A DNA stretch of 23,812 nucleotides, from assembly GCA_934631985.1 (NCBI GenBank), contig CAKTYE010000037.1:1-23812 (forward strand), in the 5' to 3' direction. Source of the DNA: an uncultured Clostridia bacterium (GTDB lineage: Bacteria; Bacillota; Clostridia; Christensenellales; Aristaeellaceae). Position numbers and translations under genes: made by a program. Below are positions 8,728 to 15,555 of the stretch, piece by piece (position 1 is the first letter of the stretch; every line of letters begins with the position of its first letter). The notes beneath the pieces are model-generated. The model was not told the DNA's origin. It saw only the letters and a program-made list of their open reading frames with translations, and searched no databases.

Positions 8728-9536
8728 CCTGTTTGGCGCAGCAGCTTCGGCAGCGCATGCGCACCGGCCCGCTGCTGAAGGGCGGTCATACCTTCCTGGA
8801 TGATCCTGCCATTACGGAAATGCTGGGCTATCATGGCTATGAATTTGTGTGGATCGACGGGGAGCACGGCCCCTTTGACAAAAAGCGGACGCTGGACCAT
8901 ATTATGGCGGCGGCCTCCGGCGGCTGCGCATCCTTTGTCCGTGTGCCGTGGAACGATCCGGTCATTTTGAAGCCCATTCTGGAAATGGGGCCGGACGGCA
9001 TTATTGCGCCCATGGTCACCACGGCGGAGGAGGCGCGGGCCTTCATCAGCGCCTGCGCCTATCCGCCGGAGGGCATTCGGGGCTACGGCCCCCGCCGGGC
9101 CTCCCGCTACGGCGCGATCTCCAAGGAGACGTACGTCCGCACAGCGATGGAGCGCATGCTGCACATTGTGCAGATCGAGCATATCCGTGCGGTGGAAAAT
9201 TTGGAAGCGATCTGCGATGTGCCGGGCATTGATCTGCTGATCGTGGGGCCGAACGACCTTTCCGCCTCCATGGGAACGCTGACGGATACCCATGCGCCCT
9301 GCATGCTGCCCCTGTATGACCGCATTGCGGAGGTTTGCAAGCGCAAGGGCATGCCCTTCGGCGTGTCCATCGGCCCAGACGATACGACTGCCATGCGGGA
9401 ATGGATCGCCCGCGGCATTCAGGTGCTGAGTTGCGGCGATGACATTTCTTTCATTGCACGCGGCGCACAGGAGACCCTGCGCACCATTCGCACCTTGGCG
9501 GGGGAAGGGGAGGAAGCATGTCGGACGCAAAGCTGA
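8724..9536 (+). CDS. HpcH/HpaI-family class II aldolase (2-keto-3-deoxy-sugar-acid type)
   Basis: This 270-residue protein belongs to the HpcH/HpaI aldolase family, metal-dependent TIM barrels that split 2-keto-3-deoxy acids into pyruvate and an aldehyde. Family residues are in place: IDGEH with His48, FVRVPW with Arg73, VQIEH with metal-ligand Glu152, and GPNDLS with Asp178. The best-known relatives include 2-keto-3-deoxy-L-rhamnonate aldolase (RhmA) and HpaI. The gene overlaps the rhamnosidase by 4 nt (ATGA), so translation is probably coupled. This context favours a rhamnonate-type substrate, giving pyruvate and lactaldehyde, but the upstream dehydrogenase, lactonase and dehydratase are not in the window. 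The family is certain; the substrate is inferred. Confidence 0.9.
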   Translation: MTCLAQQLRQRMRTGPLLKGGHTFLDDPAITEMLGYHGYEFVWIDGEHGPFDKKRTLDHIMAAASGGCASFVRVPWNDPVILKPILEMGPDGIIAPMVTTAEEARAFISACAYPPEGIRGYGPRRASRYGAISKETYVRTAMERMLHIVQIEHIRAVENLEAICDVPGIDLLIVGPNDLSASMGTLTDTHAPCMLPLYDRIAEVCKRKGMPFGVSIGPDDTTAMREWIARGIQVLSCGDDISFIARGAQETLRTIRTLAGEGEEACRTQS

Positions 9537-10351
9537 TTCTGACCGACCTGGACGGTACGCTTTTGCGGAACGACCACTGCACCATCAGCCCGCGTACCCG
9601 CGCCGCGCTGCTTGCAGCCAAGGCACAGGGGGTCAAGCTGAGCATCTGCACAGGCCGATGCCTGCACCTGATGCCCGAAAGCGTGTTGGAGCCGGGGCTG
9701 TTCGATTATGCCATCACCTCCAACGGCGCATGCTGTGTGGAGCTGGCAACAGGCAAAACGCTGTTCAGCATGTATCTTTCCCCTGAACGGGCGGCGCTGG
9801 GATGGAGCATCCTGCAAGCGGAGGATCCCATGGTGGAATGGTTTGTGAACGGCGGCCTGCTGCTGGACCGGCATAACTTCGACCGCTGGCAGGAGAAGGT
9901 GCGCACGCCGTGGCATGTGGCCTATATTCAAGCGGGACGCGCCACGGTGGTGGAGGATATTCACGAATATTTCCAAATGGGTGCGCCGCTGCTGGAAAAG
10001 ATCAACGTCATGAGCATGACGGATGCGCAGATGGAGCGTCTTGCGCCGCTGCTTGCCGCCACGGGGGAGTTCACCTGGCCCGGCTCGCTGGGCAACAATA
10101 TGGAGATCACTGGCCTGGAGACCACCAAGGCCACAGGTATGCGGCAGCTGTGCGATATGCTGGGCATTCCCATGGAGACGACCGTGGCCTTTGGCGACGG
10201 CGGCAACGATGCAGTGCTGCTGGCGCAGGCAGGTGTGGGCGTAGCCATGGCAAACAGCAGGCCGGAGACGCTTGCGGCGGCGGACGCAGTGACCTTAAGC
10301 AATGAAGAAGATGGCGTTGGCGTGTACATAGAGCGCCATGTGCTGCAATAA
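9518..10351 (+). CDS. Cof-type HAD-IIB sugar phosphatase
   Basis: This 277-residue hydrolase belongs to the haloacid dehalogenase superfamily, subclass IIB. Motif I is LTDLDGTLL, with nucleophile Asp10 and acid/base Asp12. Motif IV is FGDGGNDAVLL, with magnesium ligands near Asp227 and Asp231, followed by the usual GVGVAMANS. A cap domain of about 100 residues lies between them. Enzymes of this class remove phosphate from small sugar phosphates and related metabolites. The gene starts inside the last 19 nt of the aldolase gene, with a GGGAGGAAG ribosome site, so it is part of the same transcript. It could clear a phosphorylated intermediate of the pathway or act as a general housekeeping phosphatase. 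Confidence 0.9.
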   Translation: MSDAKLILTDLDGTLLRNDHCTISPRTRAALLAAKAQGVKLSICTGRCLHLMPESVLEPGLFDYAITSNGACCVELATGKTLFSMYLSPERAALGWSILQAEDPMVEWFVNGGLLLDRHNFDRWQEKVRTPWHVAYIQAGRATVVEDIHEYFQMGAPLLEKINVMSMTDAQMERLAPLLAATGEFTWPGSLGNNMEITGLETTKATGMRQLCDMLGIPMETTVAFGDGGNDAVLLAQAGVGVAMANSRPETLAAADAVTLSNEEDGVGVYIERHVLQ

Positions 10352-10364
10352 AGGAGGAAACGCT

Positions 10365-11321
10365 ATGCGGCAGATCGTTGTGCAAAGCGGGAACATCTTT
10401 GGGCCCTCGTGCCGTCTGGCGGATGGAGAATACGTTGTCGGCCCTGCGCCCATGTCCATTGACGAGGGCATGGCGCTGCTTCACGAAACGGGCTTTGACG
10501 GCATCGACTTCAACATCAACAATTTCCTGGCGGCGGTGCAGATCAAGTCGGGCCGGGTGGGCGGCTTCTTCACGCTGCCTGAAAAGGACATGCTGGAGAT
10601 CCTGCGCCCCTATAAGGAAGCGGCGAAGCGTTACGGGCTGCGTTTTGCACAGGCTCACGCGCCCTTCCCGAACTACGGCCCCACGCCGGAGATGCAGGAC
10701 TTTGTGCAGGAGGCGGTGAAGACCACCATCCGCCTGTGCGACTATCTGGAATGCCCGAACCTGGTGGTGCATGGACGCACCCGCCCCTATGAGGATGGCA
10801 TGATGACCCGCGAGGAGGAGCGGGAGGCTAACATGGCAATGTACAGCTCCTTCATCCCTGTTCTGAAGCAGTATGGGGTGACCTGCTGCCTGGAGAATCT
10901 GTTCCTGCGTCATCGCGGGCGCAAGATGGAGGGCTTCTGTGCCGATCCACACACAGCCTGCGCCTATGTGGATGACCTGAATGCCTTGGCGGGGGCGGAA
11001 TGCTTCGGCTTCTGCGTGGATACGGGCCATATCAATCTGCTGTGCATGGATCTGTACAGCTTCATCAAGTCCCTGGGCAAGCGTGTGAAGGTGCTGCATG
11101 TCCACGATAACGACGGCCTGGAGGACGAGCACCTTTTCCCATATATGGGCATTATCGACTGGGATCGCTTCTGTCAGGCCCTGCGGGAGATCGATTATCA
11201 GGGCGACCTGAGCTTTGAGACCTTCCGCGCCCTGGGACTTTCCGACCCGGCGCTGACCCCTTCGCTGCTGCGCCTGCTGATGGATATTGGCAAGCTGCTG
11301 CGGCAGAAGATCGACGGCTGA
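10365..11321 (+). CDS. sugar phosphate isomerase/epimerase family TIM barrel
   Basis: This 318-residue protein belongs to the xylose-isomerase-like TIM-barrel family (AP endonuclease 2 fold). Likely metal ligands appear at the expected strand ends: Glu177 in CCLENLF, Asp219 and His222 in CVDTGHINL, His245 to Asp248 in LHVHDND, and Glu285 in SFETF. Members isomerise or epimerise sugars, keto-sugars and inositols. The start is ATG 10365, with AAGGAGG just after the stop of the HAD gene; a longer frame from 10338 overlaps that gene and has no ribosome site. Its place between the aldolase/phosphatase genes and the GH37 gene suggests it handles a monosaccharide released by the locus. Which sugar is not determined. 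Confidence 0.87.
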   Translation: MRQIVVQSGNIFGPSCRLADGEYVVGPAPMSIDEGMALLHETGFDGIDFNINNFLAAVQIKSGRVGGFFTLPEKDMLEILRPYKEAAKRYGLRFAQAHAPFPNYGPTPEMQDFVQEAVKTTIRLCDYLECPNLVVHGRTRPYEDGMMTREEEREANMAMYSSFIPVLKQYGVTCCLENLFLRHRGRKMEGFCADPHTACAYVDDLNALAGAECFGFCVDTGHINLLCMDLYSFIKSLGKRVKVLHVHDNDGLEDEHLFPYMGIIDWDRFCQALREIDYQGDLSFETFRALGLSDPALTPSLLRLLMDIGKLLRQKIDG

Positions 11322-11361
11322 GGCGGGAAACCATACGAAAAAAGGATAGGCTGGTGGCTGC

Positions 11362-11396
11362 GCTGCGCGGGGAAAAGCTGTCCCTGCGCAGCTTTT
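11362..11396 (+). terminator. terminator-like hairpin before the GH37 gene
   Basis: A 12-bp stem (11362-11373 with 11381-11392, one G-U pair) with a 7-nt loop is followed by only four T. It lies 38 nt before the next start codon. It may act as a partial terminator or attenuator that lowers expression of the GH37 gene relative to the genes upstream. Confidence 0.5.
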
Positions 11397-11433
11397 GCAA
11401 TGTGCAGCCGATAAAAGCGAAGGAGATACGGCA

Positions 11434-12642
11434 ATGGACACCATGACCTTCATCTGTGAGAATGGGGGCAATACCGTCCGCGCCTGCCGGGAAAGCCGGG
11501 AGGGGAATATCGGGCTGCCATATCCCTGCTTCGTGCCGAGCATCACGGGCGGCTTTACCAACCTGTATTATTGGGATTCCTTTTTCATGGCGCAGGGCAT
11601 GCTGCGCCAGGGGCAGGAAGCGCTGGTCAAAAGCACGGTTGATGATATGCTCTGCCTGATCGACCGTTACGGCTATATGCCCAACGGCAACGCTGAGGGC
11701 CTGATGGGCCGCTCCCAGCCGCCTTTTTTGAGCGAGCTGGTCAGGCAGCTGTATGCGATTTATCAGGATCGGGCATGGCTGGCAGGCGCGTATATTCAAC
11801 TGAAGCGGGAGCATTCCTTCTGGATGACGCGCTGCCTGCTGTCCTGTGGTCTGAACCGCTATGGCTATGAAGTGGCGGAGCAGGGGACGGACCTGGGCCT
11901 TCGCGTGGCCCAGCGGGTGCCGGGACTGGATTATACCGGCTGGACGCAGGAGAAGATTGCCGAGAGCATCATGGCAGATGCAGAAAGCGGTTGGGATTTT
12001 TCCCCGCGCTGTGAGCAGCAGCAATTGGACTGCGCCTATGTCGATCTGAATGCCATCTTATACGGCATGGAGCGCAACATGGCGGCTTTCGCCCAAATCC
12101 TTGATAATGGTGAAGCTCCCGCATGGCAGGAGGCGGCGGAAAAGCGCTTGCATCTGATGCGAACGCTGCTGTTTGATGGCGAGGTCTACCGAGACTATAA
12201 CGAAGCGACGAAGCAGCATAGCCCCATCTTCTCCATCGCTTCCTTTTACCCGCTGTGGGCAGGTGTGGCTACGCCGGAACAGGCCGCCAGCACCGTAAAG
12301 CAGCTTCCCCGCCTGGAATATCCCTGCGGCCTGGCAACCTGCGAAGCGGGCGCGCGGAGAACGCCCTATCCGTGGGATTTTCCCAACGGTTGGGCGCCCC
12401 TGCACTATATTGCCGTCCATGGTCTGGCGCGGTATGACTACCAAACCGAAGCAAAACGCATTGCAGAGAAATATGTGCGGGCCATCGACAAAACGTTCCG
12501 GCAGACCGGGACACTGTGGGAAAAATACAATGTGACTGACGGCTCATTAAACGTAACGGACGAATACGAAATGCCGCCGATGTTGGGCTGGACCGCAGGC
12601 GTATATGTGGATTTCATGGCCTATCTAACAGAGCAACAGTAA
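11434..12642 (+). CDS. GH37 trehalase-like glycoside hydrolase
   Basis: This 402-residue enzyme has the alpha/alpha-barrel signatures of family GH37. ITGGFTNLYYWDSFF corresponds to trehalase signature 1, PNGNAEGLMGRSQPP to the sugar-binding loop, and YPWDFPNGWAP to signature 2. The likely general acid is Asp188 in ESGWDF and the likely base is Glu363 in LWEKYN, by alignment with Escherichia coli TreA. It is shorter than TreA (about 565 residues), lacks a signal peptide and is presumably cytoplasmic. The start ATG 11434 follows AAGGAG; upstream in-frame codons lie in the preceding hairpin. GH37 enzymes hydrolyse trehalose, but several glucoside-cleaving relatives of this fold exist. Its place at the end of a rhamnosidase locus makes a different glucose-containing substrate possible. 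Confidence 0.85.
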   Translation: MDTMTFICENGGNTVRACRESREGNIGLPYPCFVPSITGGFTNLYYWDSFFMAQGMLRQGQEALVKSTVDDMLCLIDRYGYMPNGNAEGLMGRSQPPFLSELVRQLYAIYQDRAWLAGAYIQLKREHSFWMTRCLLSCGLNRYGYEVAEQGTDLGLRVAQRVPGLDYTGWTQEKIAESIMADAESGWDFSPRCEQQQLDCAYVDLNAILYGMERNMAAFAQILDNGEAPAWQEAAEKRLHLMRTLLFDGEVYRDYNEATKQHSPIFSIASFYPLWAGVATPEQAASTVKQLPRLEYPCGLATCEAGARRTPYPWDFPNGWAPLHYIAVHGLARYDYQTEAKRIAEKYVRAIDKTFRQTGTLWEKYNVTDGSLNVTDEYEMPPMLGWTAGVYVDFMAYLTEQQ

Positions 12643-12844
12643 AAACCGACAGAAAGCACAGCGCGCGAAGCGCGCCCCGCCGTACTCACAAGAAACGCTA
12701 TCCAAACACAAGCACAGGCCCAATGTTCGGCAACGCACGCAGTGCCGTTTCCGAAAATTGGGCCGTTAGGGCGGAAGCGAAAGCGGCTCGGTTTGCATCC
12801 CCCCGGGAAGGCTCCACGCCAGGCGCAATTTCGGCACGAGGAGT

Positions 12845-12943
12845 CCGGGGGCCGGCACGCTGCATGGAAATTTTGCCGGCCCCCGGTCGGCTTTGCCTAC
12901 TTTGCCCGAGAGCAAAGTAGGTCGTCCGTCCGCAGACGGACGA
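12845..12943. repeat. compound palindromic element of three perfect hairpins
   Basis: Three perfect hairpins stand side by side. The first has 13-bp arms at 12845-12857 and 12874-12886 with a 16-nt loop. The second has 10-bp arms at 12896-12905 and 12912-12921 (CCTACTTTGC and complement). The third has 9-bp arms at 12922-12930 and 12935-12943. None is followed by a T-run, so this is not a simple terminator. The design resembles extragenic palindromic repeats dispersed in many gut Clostridia. Only one copy is seen here. Confidence 0.65.
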
Positions 12944-13023
12944 AACGCTCTCTAGCTGGAATCTCGGCGCGCTTGTGTGCCGCCATCCCTATGATCCCCC
13001 CATTTTCTTTCTCTTTTTTCAAC

Positions 13024-13053
13024 TTTACATTCCCTTTGCAATTGTGCTACACT
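13024..13053 (+). promoter_or_regulatory. candidate promoter of the MATE gene
   Basis: TTTACA (13024-13029) and TACACT (13048-13053) are separated by 18 nt in an AT-rich patch of an otherwise GC-rich intergenic region. Transcription would begin near 13060. A small hairpin (13082-13100) would then lie in the leader just before the ribosome site at 13116-13123. Confidence 0.5.
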
Positions 13054-13163
13054 AAAACCATACATCTAATTTCCCCAAAACCTGCGGCCCACCGCCGCAG
13101 CACTCAACGACCCCCAAAGGAGGCGGGCTTACGGCACACTTATTTTCTCGCGGCGCTTCGGAT

Positions 13164-14513
13164 ATGACGGAAGGCGTGATCTGGAAGCAATTGCTGCAAT
13201 TTGCTGTCCCCATGGCCATCGGACTGCTGTTCCAACAGCTCTATAATACCGTGGACGCAGTGGTGGTCGGTAACTTTGTGGGCAAGGAAGCGTTGGCTGC
13301 CGTCGGATCAACAGGCAGCATTATCAATATGCTGGTGGGCCTGTGCGCGGGCCTGTCCACCGGCGCAAGCGTCCTGATTTCCCAGCGGTATGGCGCACAT
13401 GATAACAAGGGACTGCACGACGCGGTGCATACCACCATCTCCATTACCCTGATCCTCTGCGCCGTCATGACCGTACTGGGCCTTGCCATCGTTCGCCCGA
13501 TGCTGGACATGATGTCCACCCCCGCGGACGTTTATCAGGAAGCGGAAAATTACCTGACTGTGTATTTTGCAGGCATCAGCGGACTGCTGCTGTATAACAT
13601 GGGCTCCGCCGTGCTTCGCGCCGTGGGCGATAGCCGCCGCCCATTGTACTTCCTGTGCTTTTCCGCACTGACGAATATCGTGTTCGACTTGCTGTTTGTG
13701 GTCACATTCAAAATGGGCGTTGCGGGCGCGGCCTATGCAACCATCCTCAGCCAGTTTTTCTCGGCAGCGCTGGTGCTGTTTTCGCTGACCCACGACCATG
13801 CGTCCTACGGCATTCGCTGGCGAGAGCTGTGCATCCGCAAGGATGTGCTGCTCAATATCTTCAATATCGGCCTGCCCTCGGGCATCCAGCAGGCGGTCAC
13901 GTCCTTCTCCAACGTGTTTGTCCAGTCCTATATCAATGCCTTTGGCTCGGCCTGCATGGCGGGGTGGAGCAGCTATAATAAGCTGGACGCTTTCATCCTG
14001 ATCCCCGTGCAGAGCCTGGCGCTGGCATCCACCACCTTTGTGGGCCAGAACTGGGGCGCGGGCAAGCTGGAACGCGCACGAAGCGGTGTGCGCAAGACGC
14101 TGTTCATCAGCTTGGGCATCACGGCAGTGCTTGCAGGCCTGCTGATGCTGCTGTCCCGCACGGCGCTGAGTTTCTTCGGCAACGATGAAGCGACCCTCGA
14201 ATACGGCGCATACTTCGTGAAGGTCATTTCGCCCTTCTATGTGCTGATCTGCTTTAACCAGGTGTTCGGCGGCGCGCTGCGCGGCATTGGCGAAGCGAAG
14301 CGTCCCATGGTCATCATGCTGGGGTCCTTCGTGGTGTTCCGCCAAATCTATCTGATGGTGAATAAGCTGCTGGGCAATAGCTTTCTGGGCGTATCCCTGG
14401 CCTATCCCCTCGGCTGGGCCGTCTGCTCCGCACTGATCACCCTGTGCTATCGACATAGCGCTTTGTGCAAAAAGCAAACGGAAGCTGTGGAAATGGCGTC
14501 TGCGGAAGAATGA
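13164..14513 (+). CDS. MATE-family multidrug/toxin efflux transporter
   Basis: This 449-residue protein is a 12-helix secondary transporter of the MATE (DinF/NorM-like) superfamily. It opens with MTEGVIWKQLLQFAVP and the family hallmark LFQQLYNTVDAVVVGNFVGKEALAAVG within the first 55 residues. Two homologous six-helix halves follow, and it probably extrudes organic cations using an ion gradient. The ATG at 13164 has no ribosome site. AAAGGAGG lies at 13116-13123, exactly 7 nt before an in-frame ACG at 13131, and the 11 codons from there are open, so translation may begin at 13131. It is a single-gene unit with its own promoter and a terminator directly after the stop. Nothing ties it to the sugar locus. 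Confidence 0.93.
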   Translation: MTEGVIWKQLLQFAVPMAIGLLFQQLYNTVDAVVVGNFVGKEALAAVGSTGSIINMLVGLCAGLSTGASVLISQRYGAHDNKGLHDAVHTTISITLILCAVMTVLGLAIVRPMLDMMSTPADVYQEAENYLTVYFAGISGLLLYNMGSAVLRAVGDSRRPLYFLCFSALTNIVFDLLFVVTFKMGVAGAAYATILSQFFSAALVLFSLTHDHASYGIRWRELCIRKDVLLNIFNIGLPSGIQQAVTSFSNVFVQSYINAFGSACMAGWSSYNKLDAFILIPVQSLALASTTFVGQNWGAGKLERARSGVRKTLFISLGITAVLAGLLMLLSRTALSFFGNDEATLEYGAYFVKVISPFYVLICFNQVFGGALRGIGEAKRPMVIMLGSFVVFRQIYLMVNKLLGNSFLGVSLAYPLGWAVCSALITLCYRHSALCKKQTEAVEMASAEE

Positions 14514-14526
14514 AAATGTGAAAATA

Positions 14527-14571
14527 ACGAGCTGCCCTCTGCAAAAAATGGCGGGAGGGCAGCTCGTTTTT
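14527..14571 (+). terminator. intrinsic terminator of the MATE gene
   Basis: A perfect 13-bp stem (14527-14539 with 14555-14567) with a 15-nt loop ends in a run of five T, starting 14 nt after the MATE stop codon. It also separates the MATE gene from the convergent 4Fe-4S gene. Confidence 0.85.
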
Positions 14572-14592
14572 GAGGCGTGGGGATGGCTTGTG

Positions 14593-14650
14593 AGGGGACG
14601 GAAACACTCCGTCCCTTCGGGATACCTCCCCTTTCAGGGGAGGCTTTTGG
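14593..14650. repeat. hairpin repeat, relative of the tandem repeat at 19159-19353
   Basis: Two hairpins stand in a row: GGGACGGA/TCCGTCCC (14595-14602 with 14608-14615) and CCTCCCCT/AGGGGAGG (14625-14632 with 14636-14643). The second is followed by CTTTTGG, exactly as in the tandem repeat near 19340. Both appear to belong to one family of GC-rich dispersed hairpins. No gene is supported between 14572 and 14692. Confidence 0.55.
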
Positions 14651-14692
14651 TGTTAATGCGGTTTGCACATGCTTTTTGCCGCAAAAGAAGAT

Positions 14693-15430
14693 TTATCTGT
14701 CTAAAATCTTCCCATCCGTGGAGATCACTACTACCTGCCACGGAATAAACTTTCCGCTGGCTTGCAGCGCAGCTACCGCAGCGCGCTCCAGCCCGCCGCA
14801 GCAGGGAACCTCCATGCGGACGATGGTCAGGCTGCGAATGTCGTTGCGGCGAATGATCTCCGTCAGCTTTTCGGTGTAGTCCACCTCATCGAGCTTCGGA
14901 CAGCCGATTAGCGTAACACGGTTGCGCATGAAATCCTGATGAAAATTGCCGTAGGCGTATGCCGTGCAGTCCGCGGCGATCAGCAGATGCGCGCCGCCAA
15001 AATACGGGGCGTGCAGGGGGGCAAGCTGGATCTGCACGGGCCACTGACGCAGCTGTGACGGTACGGTTTCCGCTGTCTGCGGTGCGCTTTCCCGATGCAG
15101 CATCCGTGCCTGACTGCCGGGGCATCCGCCGGAGACGGGATGCAGTACTCGCGCACGGCTGCCGGGACAACCGCCTGCAGGCGCTTCCGCACGGCTCGCC
15201 ATGTGTGCCTTGACGGCTTCCTCATCAAAGGCGGCGGCTTCACGCTCAATAAAGCTGATGGCCCCGGCAGGGCAGGCGGGCAGACAATTGCCCAGCCCAT
15301 CGCAGTAGTCGTCCCGAAGCAGCTTGGCCTTGCCGTTTACCATGCCGATAGCGCCCTCCTGACAGGCCTTTGCGCACAGGCCGCAGCCGTTGCACTTTTC
15401 TTCGTCAATGTGAATGATCTTGCGAATCAT
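14693..15430 (-). CDS. 4Fe-4S dicluster-binding protein with CPGS motifs
   Basis: This 245-residue protein begins with a two-cluster ferredoxin domain. Cluster one uses CNGCGLCAKAC (Cys13, 16, 19, 23). Cluster two uses the CDGLGNCLPACP arrangement (Cys43, 49, 53). A linker follows with two copies of GGCPGS-x-AR-x-LH. A C-terminal domain carries LLIAADCTAYAYG and VPCCGGLERA, cysteine motifs that may hold a further cofactor. The start ATG at 15430 is preceded by AGGAGG; a longer frame upstream adds residues with no domain content. Proteins of this kind commonly sit near Crp/Fnr regulators in Clostridia and are thought to move electrons, but the partner is unknown. An operator-like repeat lies about 75 nt upstream and matches one in front of the regulator gene at 17141. 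Confidence 0.88.
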   Translation of the reverse strand: MIRKIIHIDEEKCNGCGLCAKACQEGAIGMVNGKAKLLRDDYCDGLGNCLPACPAGAISFIEREAAAFDEEAVKAHMASRAEAPAGGCPGSRARVLHPVSGGCPGSQARMLHRESAPQTAETVPSQLRQWPVQIQLAPLHAPYFGGAHLLIAADCTAYAYGNFHQDFMRNRVTLIGCPKLDEVDYTEKLTEIIRRNDIRSLTIVRMEVPCCGGLERAAVAALQASGKFIPWQVVVISTDGKILDR

Positions 15431-15477
15431 GAAATTCCTCCTACACGCCATCGCTGGCGGATTGACTTTACATGGGC

Positions 15478-15506
15478 AGTATAATAGCGGAAGCATCAAT
15501 TGTCTG
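15478..15506 (-). promoter_or_regulatory. promoter of the 4Fe-4S protein gene
   Basis: On the minus strand a good -10, TATACT (15483-15478), lies 17 nt from a degenerate -35, CAGACA (15506-15501). Transcription would start near 15471. The weak -35 touches the inverted repeat at 15505-15520, whose centre would be about -41.5, the class II activation position for Crp/Fnr proteins. Confidence 0.55.
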
Positions 15507-15520
15507 TTGGAATGACAACA
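15505..15520. promoter_or_regulatory. Crp/Fnr-like operator upstream of the 4Fe-4S gene
   Basis: The sequence TGTTGGAATGACAACA is a perfect 5-6-5 inverted repeat. Its 14-bp core, GTTGGAATGACAAC, recurs with one base changed at 17113-17126 in front of the Crp/Fnr gene. Two near-identical sites beside a regulator and its neighbour are good evidence for a true operator. The identity of the binding protein is inferred. Confidence 0.65.
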
Positions 15521-15555
15521 TTTGCGGAAAGCTGCTGCGGGAATGCGCGGTGTGC

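Larger units (their letters stand above)
12643..13130. other. intergenic region with tandem hairpins, no supported gene
   Basis: About 490 bp hold no supported gene. From left to right there is a GCGCGC-GAA-GCGCGC hairpin at 12661-12675, a GC-rich stretch, three strong hairpins at 12845-12943, then an AT-richer stretch with a likely promoter for the transporter and a small CTGCGGC/GCCGCAG hairpin at 13082-13100. Short open frames here are explained by GC-rich sequence and have no ribosome sites. Confidence 0.7.

Noticed and set aside
12723..13167. Small plus-strand frames in the intergenic region before the MATE gene
   Set aside because: They run through the three-hairpin element, have no ribosome sites and show no protein-like pattern.
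13308..14477. A 389-residue minus-strand frame inside the MATE gene, and a similar 365-residue frame opposite the GH13 gene (21834-22931)
   Set aside because: Both are antisense shadows of well-supported genes and have the same His/Gln/Arg-rich composition.
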